Source of the DNA: Croceibacterium soli
Lineage (GTDB): Bacteria > Pseudomonadota > Alphaproteobacteria > Sphingomonadales > Sphingomonadaceae
Assembly: GCF_009828065.1 (NCBI RefSeq)
Contig: NZ_WTYK01000005.1
Coordinates: 186,001 to 250,000 of the forward strand
Direction: 5' to 3'
Length of the DNA stretch: 64,000 nucleotides
Positions 8,780-17,215 of the stretch are shown here, piece after piece. The notes under the pieces are model-generated. The model was not told the origin of the DNA. It saw only the letters and a program-made list of their open reading frames with translations, and did not search any database. Within the stretch, counting starts at the first letter, position 1, and each line of letters begins with the position of its first letter. The position numbers and the translations under genes are program-made.

Positions 8780-9289
8780 TCAGCTGTCAAAGTTCGAGAA
8801 AATTCGCCGCAGCTGCTGATTGAGCGCCTGTATCTCTCCGCGACCAAAACCCTCGAATCCGCGGTGAAAGACACGACTCGCGAGCACTCTGACGCGAGAA
8901 ACGGCATCAACACCTGCTGGAGTGAGGCGCACTTCAGTTACACGCGCGTCGGCTGCGTTCACACGCTTCTCTACCAGCCCGTCGATTTCAAGCCGTTGCA
9001 CGATCTTAGTCATCGTCGAAAGCTTGATGACCGCGTGTTCCGCGATCAAGCTGACGCTCGGTGACTTCAGTTCAGACACGATTATCAGAACTCGCCACCG
9101 GGGCATGTCCATGCCGACCCGCTTCAATACGGTATCGAGTTCGAGACTGTAGCGGTTGGCGACTCGAACTAGCCAGTAGAACGGCCAGTCTTCCATTTTG
9201 AAGGAAGGATCGACCGGATCTGCCGCCTTGAATGTTCGTGCCACTTTAAGCGCCCCTGCAGCAGTGATCGCCCCACGTATCACCGCCAT
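8780..9289 (-). CDS. MarR-family transcriptional regulator
   Basis: About 169 residues. The core from roughly residue 32 (MEDWPFYWLVRVANRYS) to the end is a MarR winged-helix: MPRWRVLIIVSELKSPSVSLIAEHAVIKLSTMTKIVQRLEIDGLVEKRVN, then the wing DARVTEVRLTPAG and a long C-terminal dimerisation helix. The ATG at 9289 gives a 30-residue non-conserved leader with poor ribosome site; the ATG at 9196 is an alternative start. It lies immediately upstream of, and codirectional with, the flavin monooxygenase operon, as MarR-type IacR does in iac clusters, and probably controls it through the palindromes noted at 8419, 5040 and 2225. Confidence 0.88.
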   Translation of the reverse strand: MAVIRGAITAAGALKVARTFKAADPVDPSFKMEDWPFYWLVRVANRYSLELDTVLKRVGMDMPRWRVLIIVSELKSPSVSLIAEHAVIKLSTMTKIVQRLEIDGLVEKRVNAADARVTEVRLTPAGVDAVSRVRVLASRVFHRGFEGFGRGEIQALNQQLRRIFSNFDS

Positions 9290-10026
9290 CAATTAGAAGT
9301 CCACCGTTCACGTTCACGTCAACCCGCCATGGCCGAGACGCCTCACCCTGATCCAGCCTTTTGCCGCCGGCGGAAGGCTCTGAGTAGCTGGAAGTGATCT
9401 GGCGTTGCGGCAATTCGGAGCCCTCAAAAAGACGGGCCGCGGGTACAAGCGGCAAAGCGACGCTGCTCATTGCCGCATCCGCTCCGCGCACGAAGGTGCC
9501 TGTCCACCGGTTGACTTCGGCCGGAGCGCGGGCAAACCGGTCGCTGTCGCACCGACGTTCTCTAGGCGAAGAATGCATGGGTTCACTGATCTGATCTTCT
9601 TATGTGGGAGACCCCGAGACGACCGCTCTCAGAAGCCTTTGCAACGCGAACTTATTGAAACCTGAGCGAAGCCGCAGCCACTCATTGCGTGGGCCTGTCG
9701 TGTCAGCTCAGCTTCGACCGAGTGACGCTAATCGCCGCCCCATGCCGGGCCATCGGGCCCGCGCCGTTTCGGCCAATCATTCAAGCATTGGAAGCTTCAC
9801 CATCGCTCAACCCTTGGAAAATGGCACCCCAACTTTCTTCAAAGTCGGGGTGCCAGTCGGGCGGGCCGATGGGGAGAGGGCTGGCCCGCACATGCCAGTA
9901 GAACTTGGCTTCTTGAGCTTCCCGTGAATGCAACTCACTCGGGCATTCGCGATCCCCCAGCGGTCGACGCCAGCGGCCGGACGGGCTAGTACCGCCTCAA
10001 CTCCGCACCCATCAATCGGATTCTCA
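9290..10026. other. Intergenic region between divergent regulators
   Basis: 737 bp between the MarR and TetR genes. On the minus strand near 9290-9330 a short stretch reads like the C-terminal end of an SDR (VDVNVNGG), too short to call. The rest holds nothing I recognise. Promoters of both regulators must lie here. Confidence 0.4.
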
Positions 10027-10656
10027 ATGGCGCAAGCTGCAAAAGTGATGAAGCATACTCAGGCGCGCGGCCGCGCCCGGCGTCAGAGGTTGCTGGCCGC
10101 CGCGCGAGCTCTGCTAAAAGATCGAGATTTGGATCAGATTGGCATCTCCGCGGTGGCCGATCAGGCCGGCATCCCAGTAAGTTCAGCATACCACTTCTAT
10201 CCTGACATGACCGAGCTGTACAAAGGGCTTTCCAGAGAGATCGCTTTTGAAATGATCGCCAATTACGGCAAGCCGAAGTTGGCAGAAGAGTGGGAAGATG
10301 TCGTTATCCAATTTGTGACGGAGTCGAGGAACTTCTTTAACTCTGATCCAGCGGCTCGCCAGCTAATGCTAGGCCCAAAAGCGGCGGCCGAAATAAAGCA
10401 TGCGGCTTGCCGCGAGGATTATCGGTTTGGCAATTTCTTGCTGACCTCCATTTCTGAACATTTCATTCTTCCTCCGCTGGATAGAATTAATGAACGTTTC
10501 TTCCGGGCCGTTCAGATCGCAGATATGATCTTCTCGCTCTCGGTACTTGGAAGTGGCGCAGTGACGGAAGAGGACGCTGCTGAGGCTGCCGCCGCGACTA
10601 TCGCGTACCTAAATCTCTATCTGCCTAGACACCTGCCGGTGAAGCCTTCCCACTAA
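10027..10656 (+). CDS. TetR/AcrR-family transcriptional regulator
   Basis: 209 residues from the ATG at 10027 (frame open from 9928; an internal ATG at 10048 is also possible). The N-terminal helix-turn-helix is clear: RQRLLAAARALLKDRDLDQIGISAVADQAGIPVSSAYHFYPDMTELYKGL. The C-terminal ligand domain is helical and not specific. It is convergent with the aldehyde dehydrogenase gene at 10898-12304 (241 bp apart), so it does not share a promoter with it. Its target is not evident from position. Confidence 0.9.
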   Translation: MAQAAKVMKHTQARGRARRQRLLAAARALLKDRDLDQIGISAVADQAGIPVSSAYHFYPDMTELYKGLSREIAFEMIANYGKPKLAEEWEDVVIQFVTESRNFFNSDPAARQLMLGPKAAAEIKHAACREDYRFGNFLLTSISEHFILPPLDRINERFFRAVQIADMIFSLSVLGSGAVTEEDAAEAAAATIAYLNLYLPRHLPVKPSH

Positions 10657-10897
10657 TGTCCTCACTTGTTGAACCTGCCCATAGCGCCCCCCGCGATGCG
10701 TCAGAAAGATCTGCGGTAGCGATCCACACGTTCCCCAGTGGTGGTTGAGGCCTCCAAGTCACGAGCTCCCTTTCGCTTGGCTAAGCTCGCTTCTAGGAGG
10801 CCGACGCCTAAACGCTCTGTGTGAAACCCGGACTTTCCCATCCGTCCGCTCGTCGAAGCTCAAGGTAAACCGTGGCCGGCGTACGTACCCAACGATG

Positions 10898-12304
10898 CTA
10901 TGAATGCACGACCTGAATAGAGGTGTATTCCTCGAGACCCTGGCGGCCGAACTCGACGCCGATGCCGGAGGCTTTGACGCCGCCGAACGGCGCGAACGGT
11001 TTGACCATTCCGTGATTGTTGATCCAAACGCTACCACACTCGAGCTGACTGGCGACCTGCTTCGCTCGGTCAATATCCGACGACCAGGCGGATCCGCCGA
11101 GGCCGCTCTCAGAAGCGTTGGCTCTTGAGATCGCATCATCAAGACTGGAGTAGCGAATTACCGGCAACACTGGCCCGAATTGCTCCTCATCTACAAGGCG
11201 GAAACCGTCGCTGACGTCGGCTACGATGGTTGCCGGATAGAAGTATCCACTGCCCTCTGGAACGGTGCCACCACACAAAATCCGCGCTCCTCTCGCCCTA
11301 GCATCTTCAACCAGCTCGACCACCTTGTCGAACTGCATCTTGTTCTGAATGGGACCAAGGATGCTGGTTTCATCAAGGCCGTCGCCCATCTGGACCTTTG
11401 AGGCATATTCGACAAGTGCGGCGCAGATCTCATCGTGAAGGGCGTCGGGGACGTAAAGCCGCTTGAGCGCAGCACATGTCTGGCCGTTATTTATGAACGC
11501 GCCCCAGAATAACCCCTCCGCTATTTCGCTGGGGTTGGCATCTGGGAGCACGATCCCAGCATCGTTTCCTCCCAGCTCCAGAGTGACGCGTTTGAGAGTG
11601 TCAGCCGCCGCCTGCATCACCTTCTTGCCTGTGGCGGAAGAACCGGTGAAGACGATTTTCTGAATACCGGCATGCTCCGTGATCTTCTGCCCCAGATCAT
11701 CCCGGCCTGTGACCACATTGAGCACCCCGGCGGGCAAGACCTCATTCAGCAGTTCCACCATTCGGATCGTGCTGAGGGGGGTGTATGGCGAGGGCTTCAG
11801 AACGACGGTGTTCCCGGTACGGATCGCCGGGGCGATGTGCCAGATCGCAATCATCAGCGGGAAATTCCACGGCGTGATCGATCCGACAACACCGAGGGGC
11901 TTGCGATGCAGCTCAACCGAGCCACTTTCGTCTTGGTGCAGGATTTCAACCGGCAGATCGATCGTAGCTGTATGCCTCGCCCAAGCCTCGGCACCCTGCA
12001 ACTCGAAACGCGAACCCAATCCGTTCAGAGGCTTCCCCTGCTCTCGTGTGAGCAGTTCGGCGAGCTCTTCAGAATTCTCCCTAATCACATCGGCCATTCG
12101 GCAGACAGCCGCCTTGCGCTCTTCGTCTGGAACTACACTCCACGCCAGGAACGCTGTGGCAGCGGCATCGACTGCAGCGTCGAGGTGCTCGTCCGTTGCA
12201 ATGGGACACCGTCCGACAACCTGTTCGGTGGCAGGATTCTTGACGTCAAGATGATCCGAAGTTGTAACGCCTTCGCCGCCGATCACGAGCTTGTAATCCG
12301 CCAT
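10898..12304 (-). CDS. NAD(P)-dependent aldehyde dehydrogenase
   Basis: 468 residues, full-length ALDH superfamily member oxidising an aldehyde to a carboxylate. It shows the N-terminal NAD fold with ITPWNFPLMIAIWHIAPAIRTGNTVVLKPSPYTPL, the glycine motif FTGSSATGKKV, the catalytic base in LELGGND and the nucleophile cysteine in NNGQTCAA, and the C-terminal EEQFGPVLPVI and PFGGVKASGIG. The ATG follows AGGGGAG at ten bases. The nearest catabolic neighbour is a PaaK-type CoA ligase 1.1 kb upstream on the same strand, so an arylacetaldehyde such as phenylacetaldehyde is a reasonable but unproven substrate. Confidence 0.93.
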   Translation of the reverse strand: MADYKLVIGGEGVTTSDHLDVKNPATEQVVGRCPIATDEHLDAAVDAAATAFLAWSVVPDEERKAAVCRMADVIRENSEELAELLTREQGKPLNGLGSRFELQGAEAWARHTATIDLPVEILHQDESGSVELHRKPLGVVGSITPWNFPLMIAIWHIAPAIRTGNTVVLKPSPYTPLSTIRMVELLNEVLPAGVLNVVTGRDDLGQKITEHAGIQKIVFTGSSATGKKVMQAAADTLKRVTLELGGNDAGIVLPDANPSEIAEGLFWGAFINNGQTCAALKRLYVPDALHDEICAALVEYASKVQMGDGLDETSILGPIQNKMQFDKVVELVEDARARGARILCGGTVPEGSGYFYPATIVADVSDGFRLVDEEQFGPVLPVIRYSSLDDAISRANASESGLGGSAWSSDIDRAKQVASQLECGSVWINNHGMVKPFAPFGGVKASGIGVEFGRQGLEEYTSIQVVHS

Positions 12305-13413
12305 AGCTACTCATCTCCCCTGGGGCCGGGACGCGTCGGCAGCCGCGTCTCGCCATAATTGTTCGAATGGTTTGCCGAACGTTCCGAAAACTACATCAAA
12401 GGTGAAGTGCCGGATGCGGCCATGTGCCGCAGCATCTAAGACCCTGGCGGGCCACGCCTCTGCATACGCGGCGACTTCCGCCAGACCTTGCGGAAGTACT
12501 CACAGATAGTGCCGCTTGCCTGCGGCTGCTCAGGCCCGGTGCCATATCCTTCTCCCGATCTGCCTCTGCTCAAGACTCGACAGAATTCGAGTATCTGAGT
12601 CGTTTGCGGGGGTGTCAACCCTGATCACCCGAGCCGCACAAATGAAAAGGTTCATTCTCTCCTCAACAACTCGCCAAGCAGGAGCGCAACGTCGTTCGAT
12701 CTTTTTGCTATAGCGGCTTCGACGACACCCGCAGATCGATCCTTGGGTCGATCGTGCCTCCTCGGGACAGCCGCAAACGCCCGAGCCTCCCGCAGAATAG
12801 AACCTAAACGCATGCGGAGTTGGGTTCACCGGATCACCCCCACAGGCGCCAGAATGCGGTGGTCCCCACTTGAAAGAAGAGGCCACAAGATAATCGGCCG
12901 AACCGGTCACCACATCCTTGTGCGGGCGGAAGCGCCGAGGTCGGAACGCTAATCACGAGCACGAGCGGCTCGAGCTCAGTGGAAGATCCAGGCTCGCTCG
13001 GGCCCGTTCAAGGCCGTGTTGCTCGCTGGCAGTATAACCTAGATGCCAGTAGGACCTGTAGGCTATCGTCGCATTGGCTTCGCAATCCCCCGGACCGTCG
13101 ATTTCTAAACTACACTGAATGGCACGAGGTCACCCTTGGAATCGCTAAGCTGTTGACCCAGTTAGGGCTGGCTCGACTACATTGTCCGTCAGAAATCAGT
13201 ACGAGCGCGAAGCCGTTTGAGGGGGCGGTCATCACCCCGCCTGCCATGCCGTGCTGGTGAGTGTCGCTTAAAGATTTGCGCACCGGCACGTTAAACAGCG
13301 ACACTGGCGTCTGAACCAGACGACTGGTCCGCCCGAAGCACCGCTAGTACGTCATGGCCGAAACGCCAGCATCAAACGCATCCGCTTCTGAGGATCGACA
13401 GCCGCCAGTTCAA
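12305..13413. other. Long non-coding stretch
   Basis: 1.1 kb without a convincing gene. Open frames such as 12530-12913 (minus) and 12979-13260 (plus) have no recognisable motif and look like chance. At 13260-13268 and 13297-13305 a perfect 9-bp inverted repeat (AGTGTCGCT / AGCGACACT) with a 28-nt loop is present; it could be an old insertion-sequence end or a hairpin. Confidence 0.45.
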
Positions 13414-14691
13414 TCATGCGCTACCAATCTGTCGCAGATCGCGGACTCTTACCGCTTTTCCGACGGAGCGATCGAGCGTGCCGCTAGGTCGAAGCTCCAC
13501 GCGCAGCGTAATGCCGATCACCTCCTTCACGCGATGCGCCAGCAATCGCCCCTGCTCTGCACAGAGGCCGTGATCGGCGTCGGGTCTGCCCTCGACAAAG
13601 AGGGTAACCTCGTCCATCCGCGCCGGCCGGGTCAACTCGATCAGGAAGTGCGGCGCCAGCGCCGGGCAGGCGAGTACCTGTTCTTCAATCTGTGTAGGGA
13701 AGACGTTCACCCCGCGCACTATCAGCATGTCGTCGCAGCGACCAGTTATCCGCGCCATTCGCCGCATAGGCGTCGCATCGCCGGGCATCAGGCGCGTGAG
13801 ATCTCGAGTACGATAGCGGACGATCGGCAGTGCCTGCTTGGTGAGTGACGTAAAGACCAGTTCACCTTCCTCACCGTCCGGAAGCGGCTCGCCGGTTTCC
13901 GGGTCAACGATCTCCGGATAGAAATGATCCTCCCAGATCGTCGGCATGCCGTCGCCGGCGAATTCCTGGGCCACACCGGGTCCTATAACTTCGGACAGGC
14001 CATAGATGTCGGTCGCACAAAGCCCGAAACCCGTCTCGATTTCACGGCGCATTGGCTCGGTCCAGGGCTCGGCTCCGAAAACGCCGAAGCGCAGTGACGA
14101 CGCGCGGGGGTCCACACCTTGGCGGCGGAACTCGTCAAGCAACGCGAGCATATAGCTCGGAGTTACCATGATCGCGTCTGGCTTGAAGTCGCCGATCAAC
14201 TGGACCTGCTTCTCACTCTGACCGCCGGACAACGGAATGACGGTGCAGCCGAGCGTTTCCGCGCCGTAATGCGCGCCAAGTCCGCCGGTGAAGAGCCCAT
14301 AGCCATACGCGACATGTACCTTCATGCCCGGCCGCACACCTGCGGCATGAAGCGAGCGCGCAACGAGGCCAGCCCACATGCGGATATCATCTGCAGTGTA
14401 ACCGACAACGGTAGGCTTACCTGTCGTCCCCGATGACGCATGAATCCGGGCGACCTGCTCCATCGGCGTGGCGAACATGCCGAAGGGGTAGTTCGCACGC
14501 AGATCCTGTTTAGTAGTGAAGGGAAAGCGCGCTAGATCTCGGAGGTCTTGCAGATCTTGCGGTGAGACACCGTGGCGGTCGAACGCCTGTGCATAGAACG
14601 GTGAATTTGCATAGGCGTGCGCCAACGACGCGCGTAGGCGTTCGAATTGCAGGTGCTTCAACTCACTGGCGGAGGTGGGTCCGTAGTCCAT
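13414..14691 (-). CDS. paaK: Phenylacetate-CoA ligase
   Basis: 425 residues, the normal PaaK length. It has the AMP-binding P-loop SSGTTGKPTVVGYT (about residue 89), AYGYGLFTGGLGAHYGAE, the GAEPWTEPMRREIE region, the adenylate contacts YGLSEVIGPGVA, and the C-terminal DDMLIVRGVNVFPTQIEE. The enzyme activates phenylacetate or a related arylacetate to its CoA thioester with ATP in the cytoplasm. The rest of the paa ring-epoxidation genes are not in the window. The start lies 5 bp after the stop of a decayed MaoC-type dehydratase gene, so the two once formed an operon. Confidence 0.93.
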   Translation of the reverse strand: MDYGPTSASELKHLQFERLRASLAHAYANSPFYAQAFDRHGVSPQDLQDLRDLARFPFTTKQDLRANYPFGMFATPMEQVARIHASSGTTGKPTVVGYTADDIRMWAGLVARSLHAAGVRPGMKVHVAYGYGLFTGGLGAHYGAETLGCTVIPLSGGQSEKQVQLIGDFKPDAIMVTPSYMLALLDEFRRQGVDPRASSLRFGVFGAEPWTEPMRREIETGFGLCATDIYGLSEVIGPGVAQEFAGDGMPTIWEDHFYPEIVDPETGEPLPDGEEGELVFTSLTKQALPIVRYRTRDLTRLMPGDATPMRRMARITGRCDDMLIVRGVNVFPTQIEEQVLACPALAPHFLIELTRPARMDEVTLFVEGRPDADHGLCAEQGRLLAHRVKEVIGITLRVELRPSGTLDRSVGKAVRVRDLRQIGSA

Positions 14692-14696
14692 GGTCG

Positions 14697-15079
14697 TTAA
14701 GCCGCGCTCATTGTGAGAAAATCATAGTTTGCCACCAATTCATCCTCCTGATTATAGACCGACACAGCCCAACGTACTCTCCCTGATCCTTGGAGCGCTG
14801 TGTCTTCGATTTTGAAGGTCAGGTCCACACGCATCGAAACACCGGCTTCAACGGCTAAGCCCGTCCAAGCCGTAAATCGCGAGCACCGGGCCTTCCGCGG
14901 GATCGACGAAGAGCCCGCGACGCGCCCGCCAAAGATCGGGCTGCGCGTGCACCCGTCTCGTCCATGTGCGCGGAGAATTTGTCGCCAATCAAGATCGCGA
15001 AACGCTCACTGTCTTAGGAATGATGGGTCCGAGCCGGCGTCTTCAGAGTATAGCCGATTGGCAACTCGCCGAGACGCAT
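14697..15079 (-). pseudogene. Decayed MaoC-family acyl dehydratase
   Basis: Reading from the ATG at 15079 gives MRLGELPIGYTLKTPART, then an in-frame TAA (15014-15016), then DSERFAILIGDKFSAHMDE in the same frame, a frameshift near 14942, and SPIFGGRVAG continuing to the TAA at 14697 with RVRWAVSVYNQEDELVANY. In order these are the parts of a MaoC hot-dog hydratase (entry strand, GD-x-HxDE motif, FGG-R-A, C-terminal strands). At least one nonsense and one frameshift mutation separate them, so it is a pseudogene unless the sequence is wrong. It sits directly upstream of paaK. Confidence 0.75.
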
Positions 15080-15357
15080 ACGGAACAGATGGACCGCGCC
15101 TTGTGCTGCGGCGCACTCGGGAACCACCGTCCGATCGCGGCCGAGAGCTGGCGTGGCAATCGGCTACTGGGCCGGTAGCTGAACTGCGGGTTCCAGGATC
15201 GAAGATCGGTTAGCTGCCGTTCCGTTCCTCGATGCTAAGCATCAGCAGACATGAATGAGCCGCGCGATCTTTCGACACGCAGCTTCGGCCATGCGGGATC
15301 AAAGCAACGCACCTAATTACATGAGCAGAGCGCGGCACGATCAAGCACTCTTGCGCT

Positions 15358-15393
15358 GAAGCACGCGTGATGTTATCACATTACGCGTGCTTC
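15358..15393 (+). promoter_or_regulatory. Nested palindrome with Zur-like core at the start of an exported-protein gene
   Basis: Perfect 11-bp arms GAAGCACGCGT (15358-15368) and ACGCGTGCTTC (15383-15393) enclose 14 bases. The central 18 bases, 15367-15384 (GTGATGTTATCACATTAC), are themselves palindromic at 14 positions and resemble the ATGTTATAACAT core of proteobacterial Zur sites. The downstream arm contains the predicted GTG start at 15387. It may be an operator, a translational hairpin, or both. Confidence 0.45.
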
Positions 15394-15740
15394 GCTTTTG
15401 CGCCCTATTGCTGATGCTCACTATCGCCTTCACGAATAGCGCCGCTGTCGCTTCGGCGCTCTGTGGGCATGCCGACGCTCTGGCCCATGCCGCCGCACTT
15501 GCAAGCTCAAACGCCGAAGCAGCCGCCCAAGCGCGCGGCGAGGACCACGCGGCGGCGAAGGTATCTCAGGATAGCACCTTGGTTGACGCGGCTAGCAGCC
15601 AACTGGCGAGTTTCACGATGCCGCGCGCTGCGACCATTGAGGCTCCTGAGAACCCCGGTCGCGCCAACCCTCGGCTGCGAAACGATGCCGCACTTTTCGG
15701 CCGGGCGATCAGCCCGCTGCTCGAGCCCCCACTGGCCTGA
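15387..15740 (+). CDS. Small exported protein of unknown function
   Basis: 117 residues from a GTG; no ATG is available upstream in the frame before a stop, and the next ATG (15414) would shorten the signal peptide. Residues 1-23 form a Sec signal peptide (LRFCALLLMLTIAF...AAVASA). The mature part is Ala-rich with CGHADALAH and GEDH, so a few Cys/His residues could bind metal. No domain recognised. The GTG lies inside the 15358-15393 palindrome. It precedes a DUF1624 membrane protein and a TonB receptor on the same strand; a role in metal or metallophore handling is a guess from this context. Confidence 0.6.
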   Translation: MLRFCALLLMLTIAFTNSAAVASALCGHADALAHAAALASSNAEAAAQARGEDHAAAKVSQDSTLVDAASSQLASFTMPRAATIEAPENPGRANPRLRNDAALFGRAISPLLEPPLA

Positions 15741-15939
15741 TCCTAATCCGGCGCGGGTGCAAGCAGGCGATCTCAGGCTGGCTGAGGGCTCGGATTAACC
15801 GCGCCAGCGGCTGTCGACAGACCATGACTCCGCGCATCGCCCGCACAGCGCGCACGTTTCTCCTCCATCCTCGACTGCCCCAAGCTCAGCAGCGTCAGCA
15901 GCTACGGGCCGGCATTTCAGCTACCGGAAAGCCTAATTC

Positions 15940-17166
15940 ATGAAGCGATCCCAAGCCGTGGAACTCGGCTACGACGGTGCACGGCAATCTGCGCCGCTCG
16001 CCGTCTCCGCAGCGGCAACACTCAACGCTGCTGCGAAGCAACGAATCCAGTCAATCGACGCTCTGCGCGGAGCGGTGATGCTCCTGATGCTCGTCGACCA
16101 TGTGCGGGAGTTCTTCTTCCTGCACGCCCAAGTGCCGGACCCGATGGACATCAGCACCACCTCGCCGGGGCTTTTCGCCAGCCGCCTTCTGGCGCACTTC
16201 TGCGCTCCAGCTTTCATCGTGCTGACCGGGCTCTCAGCCTGGCTCTATAGCCAGAGCAGGGGCGGCAAGGCTGCCGCATCCGCCTTTCTGTTCAAGCGCG
16301 GCCTGTTCCTGATTGTCCTCGAGTTGACCGTGGTCAGCTTTGCCTGGACCTTCTCGCTGCCGCCGCAGACCCTGTTCCTTCAGGTGATCTGGGTCATCGG
16401 CCTGTCGATGATTGCTCTCTCGGCGCTTCTCTGGCTGCCGCGCGCGGCCGTGCTCGCCATCGGGCTTCTTATCGTCCTTGGCCATAATTTCCTCGACCCG
16501 ATCGCCTTCGCCGCTGGAGAGCCGGGTCACGCGATTTGGGCTATCCTTCACGATCGCGGATACATCGAGCTGACGGAGACCGTACGCGCTCGCACTTCCT
16601 ATCCGCTCCTGCCGTGGATCGGGGTGATTGCCTTGGGCTGGTGCGCCGGACCCTGGTTCGGACGGAACACGCCGGCAGGCGTACGCCGCGGGAGGCTTAT
16701 TCTCGTCGGGTGCGCCTCTGTGGCGCTGTTCGCGCTGCTTCGCGCCACCAACATCTATGGAGACCCATACCCTTGGCTCACAGGCGCATCGGCGCTGCAG
16801 ACGGTAATGAGCTTCTTCAACGTCACCAAATATCCGCCCTCGGCCGACTTCATCCTGCTCACCTTGGGAGTGGGTGCACTTGTCCTTGCCTGGCTTGAGA
16901 AGGTGCCAACCCGCGGGCTCGCGACGATCGCCGTCTTCGGTGCAGCCCCTCTCTTCTTCTACGTCATCCACCTCTACGTGCTGCACCTCCTCAATCTGGC
17001 CGCGCTTGCAGCCTTCGGCCCGAACCAGGGCGCCTACTTCAGCCTGGCCAACGTCGGCGCGCTTTGGCTGCTTTCCGCCGTCGTCGCGGTGCCCTTGTGG
17101 TTCCTCTGCCGCTGGTTCGTGGGGGTGAAGCGCCGCAGCGGGAACACGCTGCTCAGCTACCTCTGA
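15940..17166 (+). CDS. DUF1624 / heparan-alpha-glucosaminide N-acetyltransferase-like membrane protein
   Basis: 408 residues, polytopic. Begins with a cytoplasmic tail, then the diagnostic RIQSIDALRGAVMLLMLVDHVREFF, with the conserved Arg-Gly and Asp-His, and about ten hydrophobic segments ending VAVPLWFLCRWFVGVKRR. The family comprises membrane acyltransferase-like proteins related to YeiB and HGSNAT; the acceptor is usually unknown. It has GGAAAG before the ATG and is 49 bp upstream of a TonB-dependent receptor, so the two are probably cotranscribed. In several bacteria DUF1624 genes sit beside siderophore-type receptors, which would fit acyl modification of a ligand, but nothing here proves it. 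Confidence 0.88.
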   Translation: MKRSQAVELGYDGARQSAPLAVSAAATLNAAAKQRIQSIDALRGAVMLLMLVDHVREFFFLHAQVPDPMDISTTSPGLFASRLLAHFCAPAFIVLTGLSAWLYSQSRGGKAAASAFLFKRGLFLIVLELTVVSFAWTFSLPPQTLFLQVIWVIGLSMIALSALLWLPRAAVLAIGLLIVLGHNFLDPIAFAAGEPGHAIWAILHDRGYIELTETVRARTSYPLLPWIGVIALGWCAGPWFGRNTPAGVRRGRLILVGCASVALFALLRATNIYGDPYPWLTGASALQTVMSFFNVTKYPPSADFILLTLGVGALVLAWLEKVPTRGLATIAVFGAAPLFFYVIHLYVLHLLNLAALAAFGPNQGAYFSLANVGALWLLSAVVAVPLWFLCRWFVGVKRRSGNTLLSYL

Positions 17167-17215
17167 GCTTTAGCCCCCCCTCTTCTCCACATTAACCAAA
17201 ACGGGAGCATTCCCC

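Noticed and set aside
9246-9578. Minus-strand frame with an SDR-like C-terminal phrase (VDVNVNGG)
   Set aside because: Only about ten residues resemble an SDR end; the rest is not family-like and it overlaps the MarR start.
12530-12913. 127-codon minus frame in the 1.1-kb gap
   Set aside because: No motif, Cys/Arg-rich composition, no ribosome site; looks like a chance frame.
13260-13305. 9-bp inverted repeat as an insertion-sequence end
   Set aside because: No transposase remnant or target duplication was seen next to it.
16234-16986. 250-codon minus frame
   Set aside because: Antisense shadow of the DUF1624 gene, which has clear motifs on the other strand.
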